From contig NZ_RYUH01000009.1 in the NCBI RefSeq assembly GCF_004155535.1, forward strand, positions 62,001 through 126,000: a stretch of DNA of 64,000 bases, given 5' to 3'. Shown here piece after piece: positions 26,615 to 34,993 of the stretch. Every line of letters begins with the position of its first letter. Positions within the stretch are counted from its first letter, which is position 1. The translations under genes were made by a program, and so were the position numbers. Source of the stretch: Bifidobacterium pseudolongum subsp. globosum (GTDB lineage: Bacteria; Actinomycetota; Actinomycetes; Actinomycetales; Bifidobacteriaceae). Under the pieces are notes generated by a model. The model ran no database searches, was not told the DNA's origin, and saw nothing but the letters and a program-made list of their open reading frames with translations.

Positions 26615-27193
26615 TCAGAACACCTTGTAGTACTGCAGCAGTTCGTAGAGGCCGAGCAGAATCAGGATCGCGCCACCAAACGTGCCGCCCTTGGCGCCGA
26701 CCTTATGCCCGAGCTTGTGCCCAATGAACATCGCGGGAACAGTGATGGCCAACGACACAAGCGCCGCGGAAAGCGAAGCCCACCAGATATCCAGCCTATG
26801 GCCGAGGGCGAGCGAAACGCCCACCGCGAGCGCATCCAGGCTCATCGTCAGCGAAAGAACCGACATGGATTTGACGTCCATCTTCGAGAGCAGATCCTGC
26901 TGCTTGGCGTCGTCACCGCTCTTGCTGAACGCCTCGCGCACCATGTTGGCGCCGATGAGCATGAGCAACCCGTCGGCAATCCATTCGGTGACGGCGCTCG
27001 ATCCCTTGGAAAACAGGCTTGCGCCATAGAATCCAATGATGAGCATGACGCCTTGGAACACGGCGAAATACAGTCCGGTGATCCACGGGTCCACACGCCG
27101 CATGTATTTGACCTGCACGCCTTTGATGGTGCCCACTGCGAGTTCATCGAGCGAGACACTGACGCCGATGAGCAGGTATTTCACGAATTCCAC
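26615..27193 (-). CDS. mntP: Manganese efflux pump MntP
   Basis: 192 residues, six membrane helices in two similar halves. Aspartates in helix 1 (SVSLDELAVG) and helix 4 (TMSLDALAVGVSLALG) are the inverted-repeat signature of the family and form the metal path. It exports Mn(II) and limits toxicity. I chose GTG 27193 because TTGGAGG is five bases upstream, and the first helix starts there; an ATG 37 codons upstream would add a non-membrane extension foreign to the family. I saw no yybP-ykoY manganese riboswitch upstream. Confidence 0.9.
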   Translation of the reverse strand: MEFVKYLLIGVSVSLDELAVGTIKGVQVKYMRRVDPWITGLYFAVFQGVMLIIGFYGASLFSKGSSAVTEWIADGLLMLIGANMVREAFSKSGDDAKQQDLLSKMDVKSMSVLSLTMSLDALAVGVSLALGHRLDIWWASLSAALVSLAITVPAMFIGHKLGHKVGAKGGTFGGAILILLGLYELLQYYKVF

Positions 27194-27396
27194 GGTCGCC
27201 TCCAAGCTGGTATCGCTTACATACGTCAGCCTAGTGATTTCACGGTGTTGGGTGGCAATGTGCGCTCGCCGCGTATCGGCAGGTTGTGAGCAGAGCGGTT
27301 CCATGCACCAAGACGCCTAGTGAACACAGAGGCGTTCCCCATTAGAGTGTGAGAGGCGGAGCCGTCCATTCCGCCGAAGAGAGATGAGGAGCCCTG

Positions 27397-27747
27397 ATGA
27401 CGCAGAGCATGGAAACCCAGACGATGCTGCCTGCACAACACGAGGATGTCGAAGACAAGTGCAAGGCCTGTCCGGCCAGGACATGGGCTGAGCAGCACAA
27501 GACGCTGCTCATCGTGTGCTTCGGCGTGCTGGGAGTGCTTCTGCTGCTGATGCTCGGCAACCGCAAGACCGTGCTGAACATTGCGAACCAGCCATCGCAG
27601 GCAGGTGGCAACACGGCGAAAGTGATGGTCATCGACAACCATGGATTCTCGATGTTCCAGTGGATCACCATTGGCAACGGTTCGAACAACCACCCGACGA
27701 ACAGCGGCAATACGTCGCTTACGCGCGGTACCGCCACTCAGGACTGA
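27397..27747 (+). CDS. Small single-helix membrane protein with a CxxC motif
   Basis: 116 residues. The N-terminal ~35 residues are charged and contain DKCKACPAR (CKAC), followed by one membrane helix (LLIVCFGVLGVLLLLML, ~37-54) and a polar asparagine/glycine/threonine-rich outer part. No family recognised. The CxxC could bind a metal or react to redox state on the inner face; this is speculation. The start follows GAGGAG. It converges with the next gene, overlapping by ten bases at their 3' ends. Confidence 0.65.
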   Translation: MTQSMETQTMLPAQHEDVEDKCKACPARTWAEQHKTLLIVCFGVLGVLLLLMLGNRKTVLNIANQPSQAGGNTAKVMVIDNHGFSMFQWITIGNGSNNHPTNSGNTSLTRGTATQD

Positions 27748-28175
27748 CTTGCAAACAGGCCCGCAACCCGTTGCGCAAGGGCTTCCGGCGTCATAAGCGC
27801 ATACAGGTCGCCGGAGAGCTCGTCGTTGATCGACGGCGCAAGCGCATCCGTCAGCGCCCGACCATTCCCATTGAATCGCTGGAACAGCGCGCGGTAGAGC
27901 GGTGAGTCATGTCGTATGCGCGTGACTGCGTATGCGCCGTCTTCGAGTACCCATGCCACTTCGGTGTGTTCGTCGTCGTCCAATTTGTCTTTGTGTGGGT
28001 ACAGTTGGCGTTCCATGAGTTCATACAGCACGTCAAGCAGTTCGATGTGCTCGGTGCCCGCGCCTTCATCAAGCGTGCGCGCGATGATCTGTGGGTCGAT
28101 TTGCTCGATTGATTGCATGTAATCAGCGGGTAGATGCGGTCCTTGCGCGCGTGTGAACGATGCCATGCCCCACAT
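27738..28175 (-). CDS. Conserved-looking protein of unknown function
   Basis: About 145 residues, acidic and mostly helical, no membrane segment. Features: EQIDPQIIARTLDEG, HIELLDVLYELMERQLYPHKDKL, DDDEHTEVAWVLEDGAYAVTRI and an alanine/leucine-rich C-terminus (LMTPEALAQRVAGLFA). The start is uncertain: ATG 28175 or 28166, neither with a good ribosome site. It is divergent from the Nudix hydrolase gene, sharing a ~95-base promoter region. No function can be assigned. Confidence 0.6.
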   Translation of the reverse strand: MWGMASFTRAQGPHLPADYMQSIEQIDPQIIARTLDEGAGTEHIELLDVLYELMERQLYPHKDKLDDDEHTEVAWVLEDGAYAVTRIRHDSPLYRALFQRFNGNGRALTDALAPSINDELSGDLYALMTPEALAQRVAGLFASQS

Positions 28176-28271
28176 CGTAGGGGAGGAGCCTGGCATCTGT
28201 GGTGCAGATCGTGTCGGCGAGGATGTGCGTTGTATCCTGGATCCAACTATTGCCTGCGAATAAGGGGAACT

Positions 28272-28685
28272 ATGACCGGTGGACCTGAAGAACCAAAACT
28301 GATCCGTGTCGTCGGCGCTGCGATTGTCAAGGATGGCAAAGTGCTGTGCGCGCAACGCGGGTCGGGAAAGACGCTGTCAGGATATTGGGAGTTTCCCGGT
28401 GGCAAGATCGAAGAGGGGGAGACGCCGCAGCAGGCTCTTCAACGGGAGATCGAAGAGGAGCTCCTTTGCGAAATCAACGTTGATAAGGAAGTATGTACGA
28501 GCGATTATCTCTATGATTTCGGGCATGTGGAGCTCACCACATTCCTATGCCATCTCATTGAGGGCTCGCCCAAGCTGACGGAACATGCACGCATGGTTTG
28601 GGTAGAGCCTGCGGATATGCCGCAATTGAACTGGGCGCCAGTGGATCACGATGCTGTCGAACACATTTCGAAAATGACGATCTGA
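28272..28685 (+). CDS. Nudix hydrolase, MutT-like
   Basis: 137 residues. The Nudix box is complete: GGKIEEGETPQQALQREIEEEL, split here as GGKIEEGE and REIEEEL with the two metal-binding glutamates. VVGAAIVKDGKVLCAQR at the N-terminus fits MutT-type (deoxy)nucleoside triphosphate pyrophosphohydrolases that clean oxidised nucleotides such as 8-oxo-dGTP. The start follows AAGGGGAAC. It lies 45 bases ahead of a PLD-helicase-DUF3427 protein; the two are likely co-transcribed, so a role beyond housekeeping sanitation is possible. Confidence 0.88.
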   Translation: MTGGPEEPKLIRVVGAAIVKDGKVLCAQRGSGKTLSGYWEFPGGKIEEGETPQQALQREIEEELLCEINVDKEVCTSDYLYDFGHVELTTFLCHLIEGSPKLTEHARMVWVEPADMPQLNWAPVDHDAVEHISKMTI

Positions 28686-28730
28686 CCGATCAACAAACCA
28701 TACAATCAGAGTTCATATGCGGAGGGGATT

Positions 28731-31700
28731 ATGAATAGTTGGGCGTCTGAGGTGATTGCCGAACCGCGCGACATGCAGAAGACCGTCGATGAGAGCATCA
28801 TCGACGGTGTGATGAGCGGGTTGATAAGGCAAAACGACACTGCTGAGGAACGGTTTGTGCCCAAGCTGATTTCCAATCAGCCCGGAAGCACGATGGGGGA
28901 TGCCATCCGTGAGGAATTGAAGGGCAGCGAATCTTTTGACATTTCGGTGGCATTCGTCAGTGAAAACGCATTGAAATCGATGTATCAGGCATTCGTTGAT
29001 CATGCGAAGAAAAGCGGGAAACGTAACCGGATCATTACCTCCACCAAAAACTATTTCAACAGTCCCAAGGCATTCAAGGAACTGATGAAACTCCAACGCG
29101 ACGCCAATGTGGAGGTTCTGATTTGGGAACACGGCGACAGTGGGGAATCAGGGGGGACGATTGCTCAAGATCAACCATTTCATCCCAAAGGGTATCTCTT
29201 CACCAGATGCATGGAAGAGGGAAGAGCTTATTACAATCTGTATGTCGGCAGTTCGAACCTCACGTCCTTTGCGTTGCAGAATCAGCGTGAATGGAATCTT
29301 CGTGTGTCTTCGACCAGTGAGGCGCAGCTGATTCAGCAGGTCAAAGAGGAATTGGCGGATCAAGTCAGGCAATCGGTCCCGTTGACTGATGAATGGTTAG
29401 CGCAGTACGAGGAGGAGTTCAAGAACTACGCACCTCCGCGCACGCAAATCCTCCAGCAGGCACGTGCGGCGAAAATCGAACCAAATGCAATGCAGCGCGA
29501 CGCATTAGCAAGCATTCGACAGTTGCGTGACGAGGGACAGCGTCGTGCCATCGTCATCTCCGCAACTGGTACGGGCAAAACCTACCTTTCTGCATTCGAC
29601 GTACGCGAGTTCCACCCCAAACGCATGCTGTATGTAGCCAACCGTGACACGATCCTCAAGGCCGCACGCGAATCATACCAGCGGGTGCTCGGCTGTGATG
29701 AGGCCGAACTCGGCTTGCTCACTGGCAGCAGTAAACAACACGATGCCAAGTATGTGTTCGCATCGGTAGACACACTTCGCCGTCATATGGAGGAATGGTA
29801 CGAGCCCGACGACTTCGATTACGTGCTTATTGATGAAGCACATCATTCTGGTGCGAACAATTACCGTTCTGTCATCGAGTATTTCTCGGAAGCCGGATTC
29901 ATGCTCGGTATGACAGCGACACCGGAGCGAACCGACAGTTTCGACATCTTCGCATTGTTCGACCACAACATCGCGTATGAGATTCGCCTGCAAAAGGCGC
30001 TTGACGAGAACATGCTGTGCCCCTTCCATTACTATGGCGTACACGAATTTTTGGGGGAGAATGGTTCGCGTGTCAATTCAAACGAAGGCATTTCGAAGAA
30101 CGACAAGCAGCAGATCCAATATTCGCTTGAAGAATTGACCGAGCCGAGCCGCGTGCGGTACATCATCCGCAAGCTCGAGCAATATGGCTCTTACGGCCAA
30201 CAGGTGACTGGGCTGGTGTTCTGCTCCAGGATTGACGAGGCAGAACAGTTGTCCCATCTGTTCAATCAGGAAACCAATCAACAGGCTGAACGCCCGTATC
30301 GAACAGTTGCCATCAGCGGCAAAACCTCGCCGAAAGATGTAGAGAACGCAGTGAACCGGCTTGAAGCGGGCGAACTCGACTATATCTTCACTGTCGATAA
30401 ATTCAATGAAGGTATTGATATCCCTGCAATCAACCAGATTGTGATGTTGCGCAACACCGAATCCAGCATCGTGTTCACGCAGCAGTTGGGCCGAGGTCTG
30501 CGCAAGTTCCCGCACAAGACCTGCGTCACCGTCATCGATTTCATCGGCAACTATGCGAATAACTATCTCATTCCTGTTGCCTTGTACGGAAATGCAGGCG
30601 ACAGCGATATCGTCCGTAAGAATTTGCAACGCGAAGCTGTGGGGCTGTCTTCAATCAGTTTCGATGAGATCTCACGCAAGCAGGTATTGAAATCATTGGA
30701 TACAGCGTCGTGGTCGGATAAGAAGATGCTTCGCGAACAGTATTCCGTGATGCGCAATGAGCTTGGTCGCATTCCGATGTTGACAGATGTATACCGGCAT
30801 GATCCGTCGATGGTGATGACGATGGCGCAGAAAAACAGCAGCTACTTCGACTTTGCACGCGAGGCGGAGACTGTGTTGTCCGATGAGGAGCAGGGCAGTG
30901 GGTTCGCGCATACATTGTTGCCTGTTGACGCACAGGGCAAACAATGGCTCAAAATGGCCACTGAGATTCTTTTGGTTGCCATCCGCCCGCAGGAATTGGT
31001 GGTTCTCGATGAATTGCTCACATCATGTAATAAGGGCGTCTATTCGCCGATATCAGTGTTACGTCTGAAAGAAGCGATTGCAACCCGATTCCCAGCCTCG
31101 TACCATACGGACGCCCAGCTTGAATCGGCGCTCAGGGTATTGGATTGGTCATTCTTCGACACGGCTGCCAAGAAGTCCTATGGGGAATGTGCGGTTATCG
31201 AGCGTAGTGCTGGAGGGATCAGCCTCGCTCCTGAGTTTGCTGCGAGGCTCGTGAACAATGACACGTTCCGCCGCTTCTTCGTGGACAATGTACGCACGGG
31301 GTTGAAACGGTTTGCGGATCTTCTCGAGGAATCCGCTAAAACTGGGCATTCGCTGCAGGATGACCGAGGATTCGTCTATGAACACCGATACAAGATGTTC
31401 GAAGTGGAACGCCTGCTTGCATGGCCCAAGCAGATCAACGGCAGTAGTGTCGGCGGCTATCTGCTCCCCAAAGAGGGCGGCAACATGCCCGTGTTCGTCA
31501 AATACGCGAACAGCCAGTACGCCGACCGCTTCCTCAATCCTCAGGAGATGCATTGGTTCAGCAAGGACAAACGCAGTTTCAAATCACGTGAGATCGAATG
31601 GATGTCACAAGGGCAGGGAGATGTGGATTGGGGTGCGACGCATTTCATTCCATTGTTCGTCATGCGCAAGGCGGACGCCGAGAAACTCAAGATGTACTAC

Positions 31701-31853
31701 TACGTCGGCCGCGTCGGCTCATGTGCGAACATGCGTGAGACGACACGCGACAACAGCGGCGAAACGGTCAGGCTCGTGGAGATGGATCTGCGTCTCACAA
31801 AGCCGTTGAGCGCGGAGCTGTATCAACACCTGACCGCCGACGATGACGAATGA
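28731..31853 (+). CDS. PLD nuclease - SF2 helicase - DUF3427 protein
   Basis: 1040 residues, three parts. Residues ~40-240: a phospholipase-D-like nuclease domain with HPK at 151-153 (HxK) and SSNLT at 174-178. Residues ~250-620: an SF2 helicase with Walker A ATGTGKT (279-285), LIDEAHHSG (DEAH, 368-371), GMTATPERTD, and QQLGRGLRK as motif VI. The C-terminal ~350 residues match the DUF3427 layout, with WFSKDKRSFKSREI and FIPLFVMRK. Proteins of this plan occur sporadically and resemble restriction-type helicases; binding and cutting of foreign DNA is a fair inference, not proven. GGAGGG precedes the ATG. AT-richer codons than core genes point to acquisition. Confidence 0.88.
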   Translation: MNSWASEVIAEPRDMQKTVDESIIDGVMSGLIRQNDTAEERFVPKLISNQPGSTMGDAIREELKGSESFDISVAFVSENALKSMYQAFVDHAKKSGKRNRIITSTKNYFNSPKAFKELMKLQRDANVEVLIWEHGDSGESGGTIAQDQPFHPKGYLFTRCMEEGRAYYNLYVGSSNLTSFALQNQREWNLRVSSTSEAQLIQQVKEELADQVRQSVPLTDEWLAQYEEEFKNYAPPRTQILQQARAAKIEPNAMQRDALASIRQLRDEGQRRAIVISATGTGKTYLSAFDVREFHPKRMLYVANRDTILKAARESYQRVLGCDEAELGLLTGSSKQHDAKYVFASVDTLRRHMEEWYEPDDFDYVLIDEAHHSGANNYRSVIEYFSEAGFMLGMTATPERTDSFDIFALFDHNIAYEIRLQKALDENMLCPFHYYGVHEFLGENGSRVNSNEGISKNDKQQIQYSLEELTEPSRVRYIIRKLEQYGSYGQQVTGLVFCSRIDEAEQLSHLFNQETNQQAERPYRTVAISGKTSPKDVENAVNRLEAGELDYIFTVDKFNEGIDIPAINQIVMLRNTESSIVFTQQLGRGLRKFPHKTCVTVIDFIGNYANNYLIPVALYGNAGDSDIVRKNLQREAVGLSSISFDEISRKQVLKSLDTASWSDKKMLREQYSVMRNELGRIPMLTDVYRHDPSMVMTMAQKNSSYFDFAREAETVLSDEEQGSGFAHTLLPVDAQGKQWLKMATEILLVAIRPQELVVLDELLTSCNKGVYSPISVLRLKEAIATRFPASYHTDAQLESALRVLDWSFFDTAAKKSYGECAVIERSAGGISLAPEFAARLVNNDTFRRFFVDNVRTGLKRFADLLEESAKTGHSLQDDRGFVYEHRYKMFEVERLLAWPKQINGSSVGGYLLPKEGGNMPVFVKYANSQYADRFLNPQEMHWFSKDKRSFKSREIEWMSQGQGDVDWGATHFIPLFVMRKADAEKLKMYYYVGRVGSCANMRETTRDNSGETVRLVEMDLRLTKPLSAELYQHLTADDDE

Positions 31854-31914
31854 GCTCTTCCCGGTAGTCATCCACGCGTGACGTTGTACGAACCTGCACC
31901 GATGATGAAATCTT

Positions 31915-32535
31915 ATGAAATACTGCCATTATGTCACTCTCAAAGACGGACACCGATGTGTCATCCGCAACGCCGAACCAACTGATGCGCAGGAAGTGCT
32001 CGACGTCATGCAGCGTGCGCATGTACAGACTGACTTTCTGCGTTCGTATCCGAATGAGATGGCCATTGACGTGGAGCAGGAGCGGAGTTGGCTTTCAGAG
32101 AGGCTTGAGTCTGAGCGCGAAATCGAACTCGTCGGTGTCGTCGATGGTGTCATCGTTGGATCTGCGGGTGTCGAGGAGGTGGGAACGACGAGCAAAGTAT
32201 GGCATCGAGCTGAGCTGGGCATCAGTGTGATACGTCAATATTGGGGAATCGGTATTGGTGGTGCGCTGATCGATGCCTGCATTGCATGCGCGACGGCTGC
32301 GGAATATTCGCAGCTTGAGCTGCAGGTCGTTGCTGACAATGCCCGTGCGCTCGCGCTGTATATCAAGCGCGGGTTTGTTGAATACGGACGTAATCCGCGA
32401 GGATTCCTGTCTTGTGTGTCGGGGTATCAGGAGCTGGTGTACATGCGCAGGGAACTGGATGCCCCGGCGGCGCGCGTGGACACTGTGATTGTGGAAGAAT
32501 TGGAGTGTGTGAGCCATGGCTATAGAACGCTATAG
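31915..32535 (+). CDS. GNAT acetyltransferase, RimI-like
   Basis: 206 residues. MKYCHYVTLKDGHRCVIRNAEP opens a GNAT fold; the acetyl-CoA loop reads QYWGIGIGGALIDACI and the following VVADNARALALYIKRGFVEYG is the classical last motif. A C-terminal tail of ~30 residues is extra. The substrate is unknown; similar proteins acetylate small molecules or protein N-termini. It begins 61 bases after the helicase gene and may be read from the same transcript. No clear ribosome site is visible except GATGATGAAA. Confidence 0.82.
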   Translation: MKYCHYVTLKDGHRCVIRNAEPTDAQEVLDVMQRAHVQTDFLRSYPNEMAIDVEQERSWLSERLESEREIELVGVVDGVIVGSAGVEEVGTTSKVWHRAELGISVIRQYWGIGIGGALIDACIACATAAEYSQLELQVVADNARALALYIKRGFVEYGRNPRGFLSCVSGYQELVYMRRELDAPAARVDTVIVEELECVSHGYRTL

Positions 32536-32544
32536 GCTGTCGGC

Positions 32545-33228
32545 ATGAGCACACCAGCACAGCGCGCACAATCCGCAGCCGAGCCCAAAGCGCCAAACAT
32601 CGCGCGTTTTGCGCCCGCGGAACATCTGCATGAAGCGCGGCTGCAGCTGTTGGAACGGGAGGGCTCCTACGATTCTACGCGCTTCTTCGACCAGCGGGCG
32701 GATAAGCTCGACGCGCTGCTCGCCATGTTTCTGGACTGTGTGTTCGAACAATCCCAAGCGGTGGCGCTGACGCTCGACCGTGCGCACATCAGCCGCACCA
32801 TGTTCGCGGAATGCGGCATCGCGCAGCTGCATGCGGTCGGCGCGGGGTTCGTGGACTGCCTGTTCACGGGCTGTCGGTTCGGCTCATTCGCCGCCATGGA
32901 ATCGTCAATGCATTCGGTGGAGATGCGCGACTGCCGCATCGGCTACCTCAATCTGCGCGATGCCACATGGCGCGACGTGCGGTTCGTCGACTGCGTGATC
33001 GACGAATTCGACGCCGTCGGCGCGCAGTTGACGCGCGTGGCGTTTCCGGGCACGCGCATCGAGTCGATCAATCTGCAGCATGCCACGGTAGGCGACGTCG
33101 ATCTGCGCGGCGCGCGCCTGCACCGCATAGAGAATGTGGAGTATCTGCGCGGAACCACGATGTCGCTCGAGCAGATCGCCGACCTTGCCGCTGCGTTCGC
33201 CGCGAGCCTCGGCATCCGCGTGGCGTAA
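32545..33228 (+). CDS. Pentapeptide-repeat-like protein
   Basis: 227 residues. From ~60 to ~200 the sequence has a five-residue period with cysteine, phenylalanine or leucine at the centre (FLDCVFEQS, FVDCLFTGCRFGSF, MRDCRIGYLNLRDATWRDVRFVDCVI, VDLRGARLHRI). This predicts a square right-handed beta helix as in pentapeptide-repeat proteins. Some family members protect DNA gyrase by mimicking DNA, but most have no known role. The N-terminus is polar and flexible. The start lies nine bases behind the acetyltransferase stop, suggesting an operon. Confidence 0.75.
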   Translation: MSTPAQRAQSAAEPKAPNIARFAPAEHLHEARLQLLEREGSYDSTRFFDQRADKLDALLAMFLDCVFEQSQAVALTLDRAHISRTMFAECGIAQLHAVGAGFVDCLFTGCRFGSFAAMESSMHSVEMRDCRIGYLNLRDATWRDVRFVDCVIDEFDAVGAQLTRVAFPGTRIESINLQHATVGDVDLRGARLHRIENVEYLRGTTMSLEQIADLAAAFAASLGIRVA

Positions 33229-33285
33229 GGGAATAAACATATACAACGGTACAGTGGGAACGCGGAACAACTGATTGGCGGAAAG

Positions 33286-33798
33286 ATGGAATCACTACAG
33301 ATCGCACGGCGCATCGTCGCGGCATACGGCGGCACGTGTTTCCTGACGAACCTCAAACTCAACCTGCTCGTGTACTGGTGCCAGGTCGAGGCTCTGCGGC
33401 AGTCGGGTGAGCCTCTGTTCGATGACGAGATCAGCGTGGGGCAGTGCGGGCCGGTCGAGCCGCTTGTATGGGCGGAATACGCCACGTTCGGCTCGCGCAT
33501 GATCCGTCAACGCGATGAATGGCAGGAAGCCGACTTCGATGAGCGCGCGGAAGGCGTCATCGCGCGCGTGCTCGCGTCGCTCGGTGATCTGACCGCCGAC
33601 GACCTGCTCCGCATGTCGAGCGCGCGTGGCGGCGCATGGTGGAACGCGCGTGGACGGGGCGATGCGCGCATCACCGTCGAGTGCATTGTGCGCTCCGCGG
33701 ACATGCACGCCGCCGCCCCCACGAGCACACTCGCGCGCAGTGTGGGCGAAGTGGCGCGGGAATACCCGAACGCGCTGCTGCTGTTGGAGCGTTCATGA
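33286..33798 (+). CDS. Panacea-domain (DUF4065) antitoxin
   Basis: 170 residues. The segment FLTNLKLNLLVYWCQVEAL, then GEPLFDDEISVGQCGPVEP and W-A-E-Y, is the core of the Panacea/DUF4065 domain, known as an antitoxin fold that pairs with many unrelated toxins. Its partner here is the Doc-like toxin that begins 17 bases downstream of its stop (or overlapping it, by the earlier start). The order antitoxin then toxin is usual. The C-terminal ~50 residues, rich in arginine and alanine, probably contact the toxin. Confidence 0.82.
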   Translation: MESLQIARRIVAAYGGTCFLTNLKLNLLVYWCQVEALRQSGEPLFDDEISVGQCGPVEPLVWAEYATFGSRMIRQRDEWQEADFDERAEGVIARVLASLGDLTADDLLRMSSARGGAWWNARGRGDARITVECIVRSADMHAAAPTSTLARSVGEVAREYPNALLLLERS

Positions 33799-33815
33799 TG
33801 AGGGGGGAGCGGCCT

Positions 33816-34310
33816 ATGCATACGGCAGAGCCAAACGCGGAGCCAATCGAACTCGACGGCGAGCAGATGCGCATGGACGCGCTCGCCGAATCGGTGTTCG
33901 AAGTCTATTTGGGCACCATCCGCGGCACGGGGCTCGACATCACGCCAACCGCACCGGCGGCGGTGGACGAGGCGATCCTGGGACGTGTGCAGTCGGTGCT
34001 TGGCGCGACGTTCCTCACGTTCTTCGGCATTGCGCCCGTACAACGGTATGCGGACGTGTTCGCGCAGATCGCGGACTTCGCCACGCGGTTCGCGAAAGAC
34101 CACATCTTCCCGGACGGCAACAAACGGACGGCGGTCAAGATGTCGCTCGCGATCCTCAAGATGCGCGGATGGGATGTGCGTGCGTGTGATGCGAGCGAGC
34201 CGGAGCGCAACGAGCTGTACCAGTGGGTGCAGGACATCGTCACCGGGCGCGGCAGTGCGGAGGAACTTGCGGCGTTCCTGCGTGAGCACGCGGTGTGGGT
34301 GAAAGATTAG
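33816..34310 (+). CDS. doc: Doc-type Fic toxin
   Basis: 164 residues. The Fic core is HIFPDGNKRTA (H96 to A106), the Doc variant in which the second-site residue is lysine. Doc proteins phosphorylate EF-Tu and stop translation. Upstream TFLTFFGIAPVQRYADVFAQIADFA matches the family helix before the active site. I chose ATG 33816, with GGGGGGAG six bases upstream; an ATG at 33795 overlaps the antitoxin stop and is also possible. The stop shares bases with the stop of the convergent yoeB (TTAG). The likely inhibitor is the Panacea protein upstream. Confidence 0.88.
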   Translation: MHTAEPNAEPIELDGEQMRMDALAESVFEVYLGTIRGTGLDITPTAPAAVDEAILGRVQSVLGATFLTFFGIAPVQRYADVFAQIADFATRFAKDHIFPDGNKRTAVKMSLAILKMRGWDVRACDASEPERNELYQWVQDIVTGRGSAEELAAFLREHAVWVKD

Positions 34311-34570
34311 GAATCTTTGTAGTGCTCTCGGCAGGAGAGAACCACAATGCTGTCTGCTTTGGGCACGTAGATGATGCGGTGTTTTTCGCTGATGCGGCGT
34401 GACCACGCTCCAGCGAAATCCCATTGCAGCGGTTCGGGTTTGCCGATGCCTTCGAATGGATTGCGCATGATGTCTTTGATAAGCACATTGATGCGCTTGA
34501 GCGTCTTCTTGTCTTGGGTCTGCCAGTAGAGGTAGTCGTCCCACGCGTCAGCGGTCCACGTCAACTTCAT
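34307..34570 (-). CDS. yoeB: YoeB-type mRNA interferase toxin
   Basis: 87 residues of the RelE fold. The catalytic residues of E. coli YoeB appear at the same positions: E46 (KPEPL), R65 (EKHRIIY) and H83 (CREHY). It cuts mRNA on the ribosome, mainly at the start of coding regions. It is encoded five bases behind the YefM antitoxin gene on the same strand. The residues needed for activity all look intact, so the toxin should be functional. Confidence 0.95.
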   Translation of the reverse strand: MKLTWTADAWDDYLYWQTQDKKTLKRINVLIKDIMRNPFEGIGKPEPLQWDFAGAWSRRISEKHRIIYVPKADSIVVLSCREHYKDS

Positions 34571-34575
34571 GGGCT

Positions 34576-34836
34576 TCAGTCCTCGGGCAGAAGGCTGTGC
34601 TCGGCGACATCTCCGTCGGCGGCCTGCTGCATGCCACGGCGGATGCGCTCGTACATCACCGGATTGCGGTAGATACGCAGCGTCTCCATGAGGCTGTCGT
34701 AATCGGATTGGTTCATGACGATGATGTTGTCTTCCGCATCTTTGTTCGTGACTAGCAGTGGTTCCGCGTCCTCGCGAATCTGCCGGATGTTCTCTTTGAG
34801 GTTATTACGGAATGAACTGTAGGTTATTGCGCGCAT
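34576..34836 (-). CDS. yefM: YefM-type antitoxin
   Basis: 86 residues. The Phd/YefM N-terminal DNA-binding fold (MRAITYSSFRNNLKENIRQI, VMNQSDYDSLMETLRIYRNP) and a flexible acidic C-terminus (EHSLLPED) that wraps the toxin. The start is set by GAAGGAGCCCCCT directly upstream. It precedes yoeB and should repress the operon by binding the TGTACA-containing repeats 60 bases upstream. Confidence 0.95.
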   Translation of the reverse strand: MRAITYSSFRNNLKENIRQIREDAEPLLVTNKDAEDNIIVMNQSDYDSLMETLRIYRNPVMYERIRRGMQQAADGDVAEHSLLPED

Positions 34837-34896
34837 AGGGGGCTCCTTCGGTCGGTCGGAATCATTCTCGTGACAAGTACTTGGCATACACAATAT

Positions 34897-34932
34897 TGTA
34901 CAAGATACTGTACAAGATACTGCATAAGATAC
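34897..34932. promoter_or_regulatory. 12-bp tandem repeats, probable YefM operator
   Basis: TGTACAAGATAC occurs at 34897 and 34909 and as TGCATAAGATAC at 34921; a fourth, broken copy follows. TGTACA is the palindromic core reported for yefM-yoeB operators in E. coli. The position upstream of yefM fits autoregulation. Confidence 0.65.
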
Positions 34933-34993
34933 TGTGGGACACGATACGAAGGATCAGAAGTCGACACGAACGAACACAATCGCGACGGAAGCG

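Noticed and set aside
27194..27396. yybP-ykoY manganese riboswitch before mntP
   Set aside because: The conserved core was not seen, and a ribosome site sits directly at the GTG start.
34897..34950. Short CRISPR-like array
   Set aside because: The 12-bp units are directly adjacent without spacers and sit at the yefM promoter.
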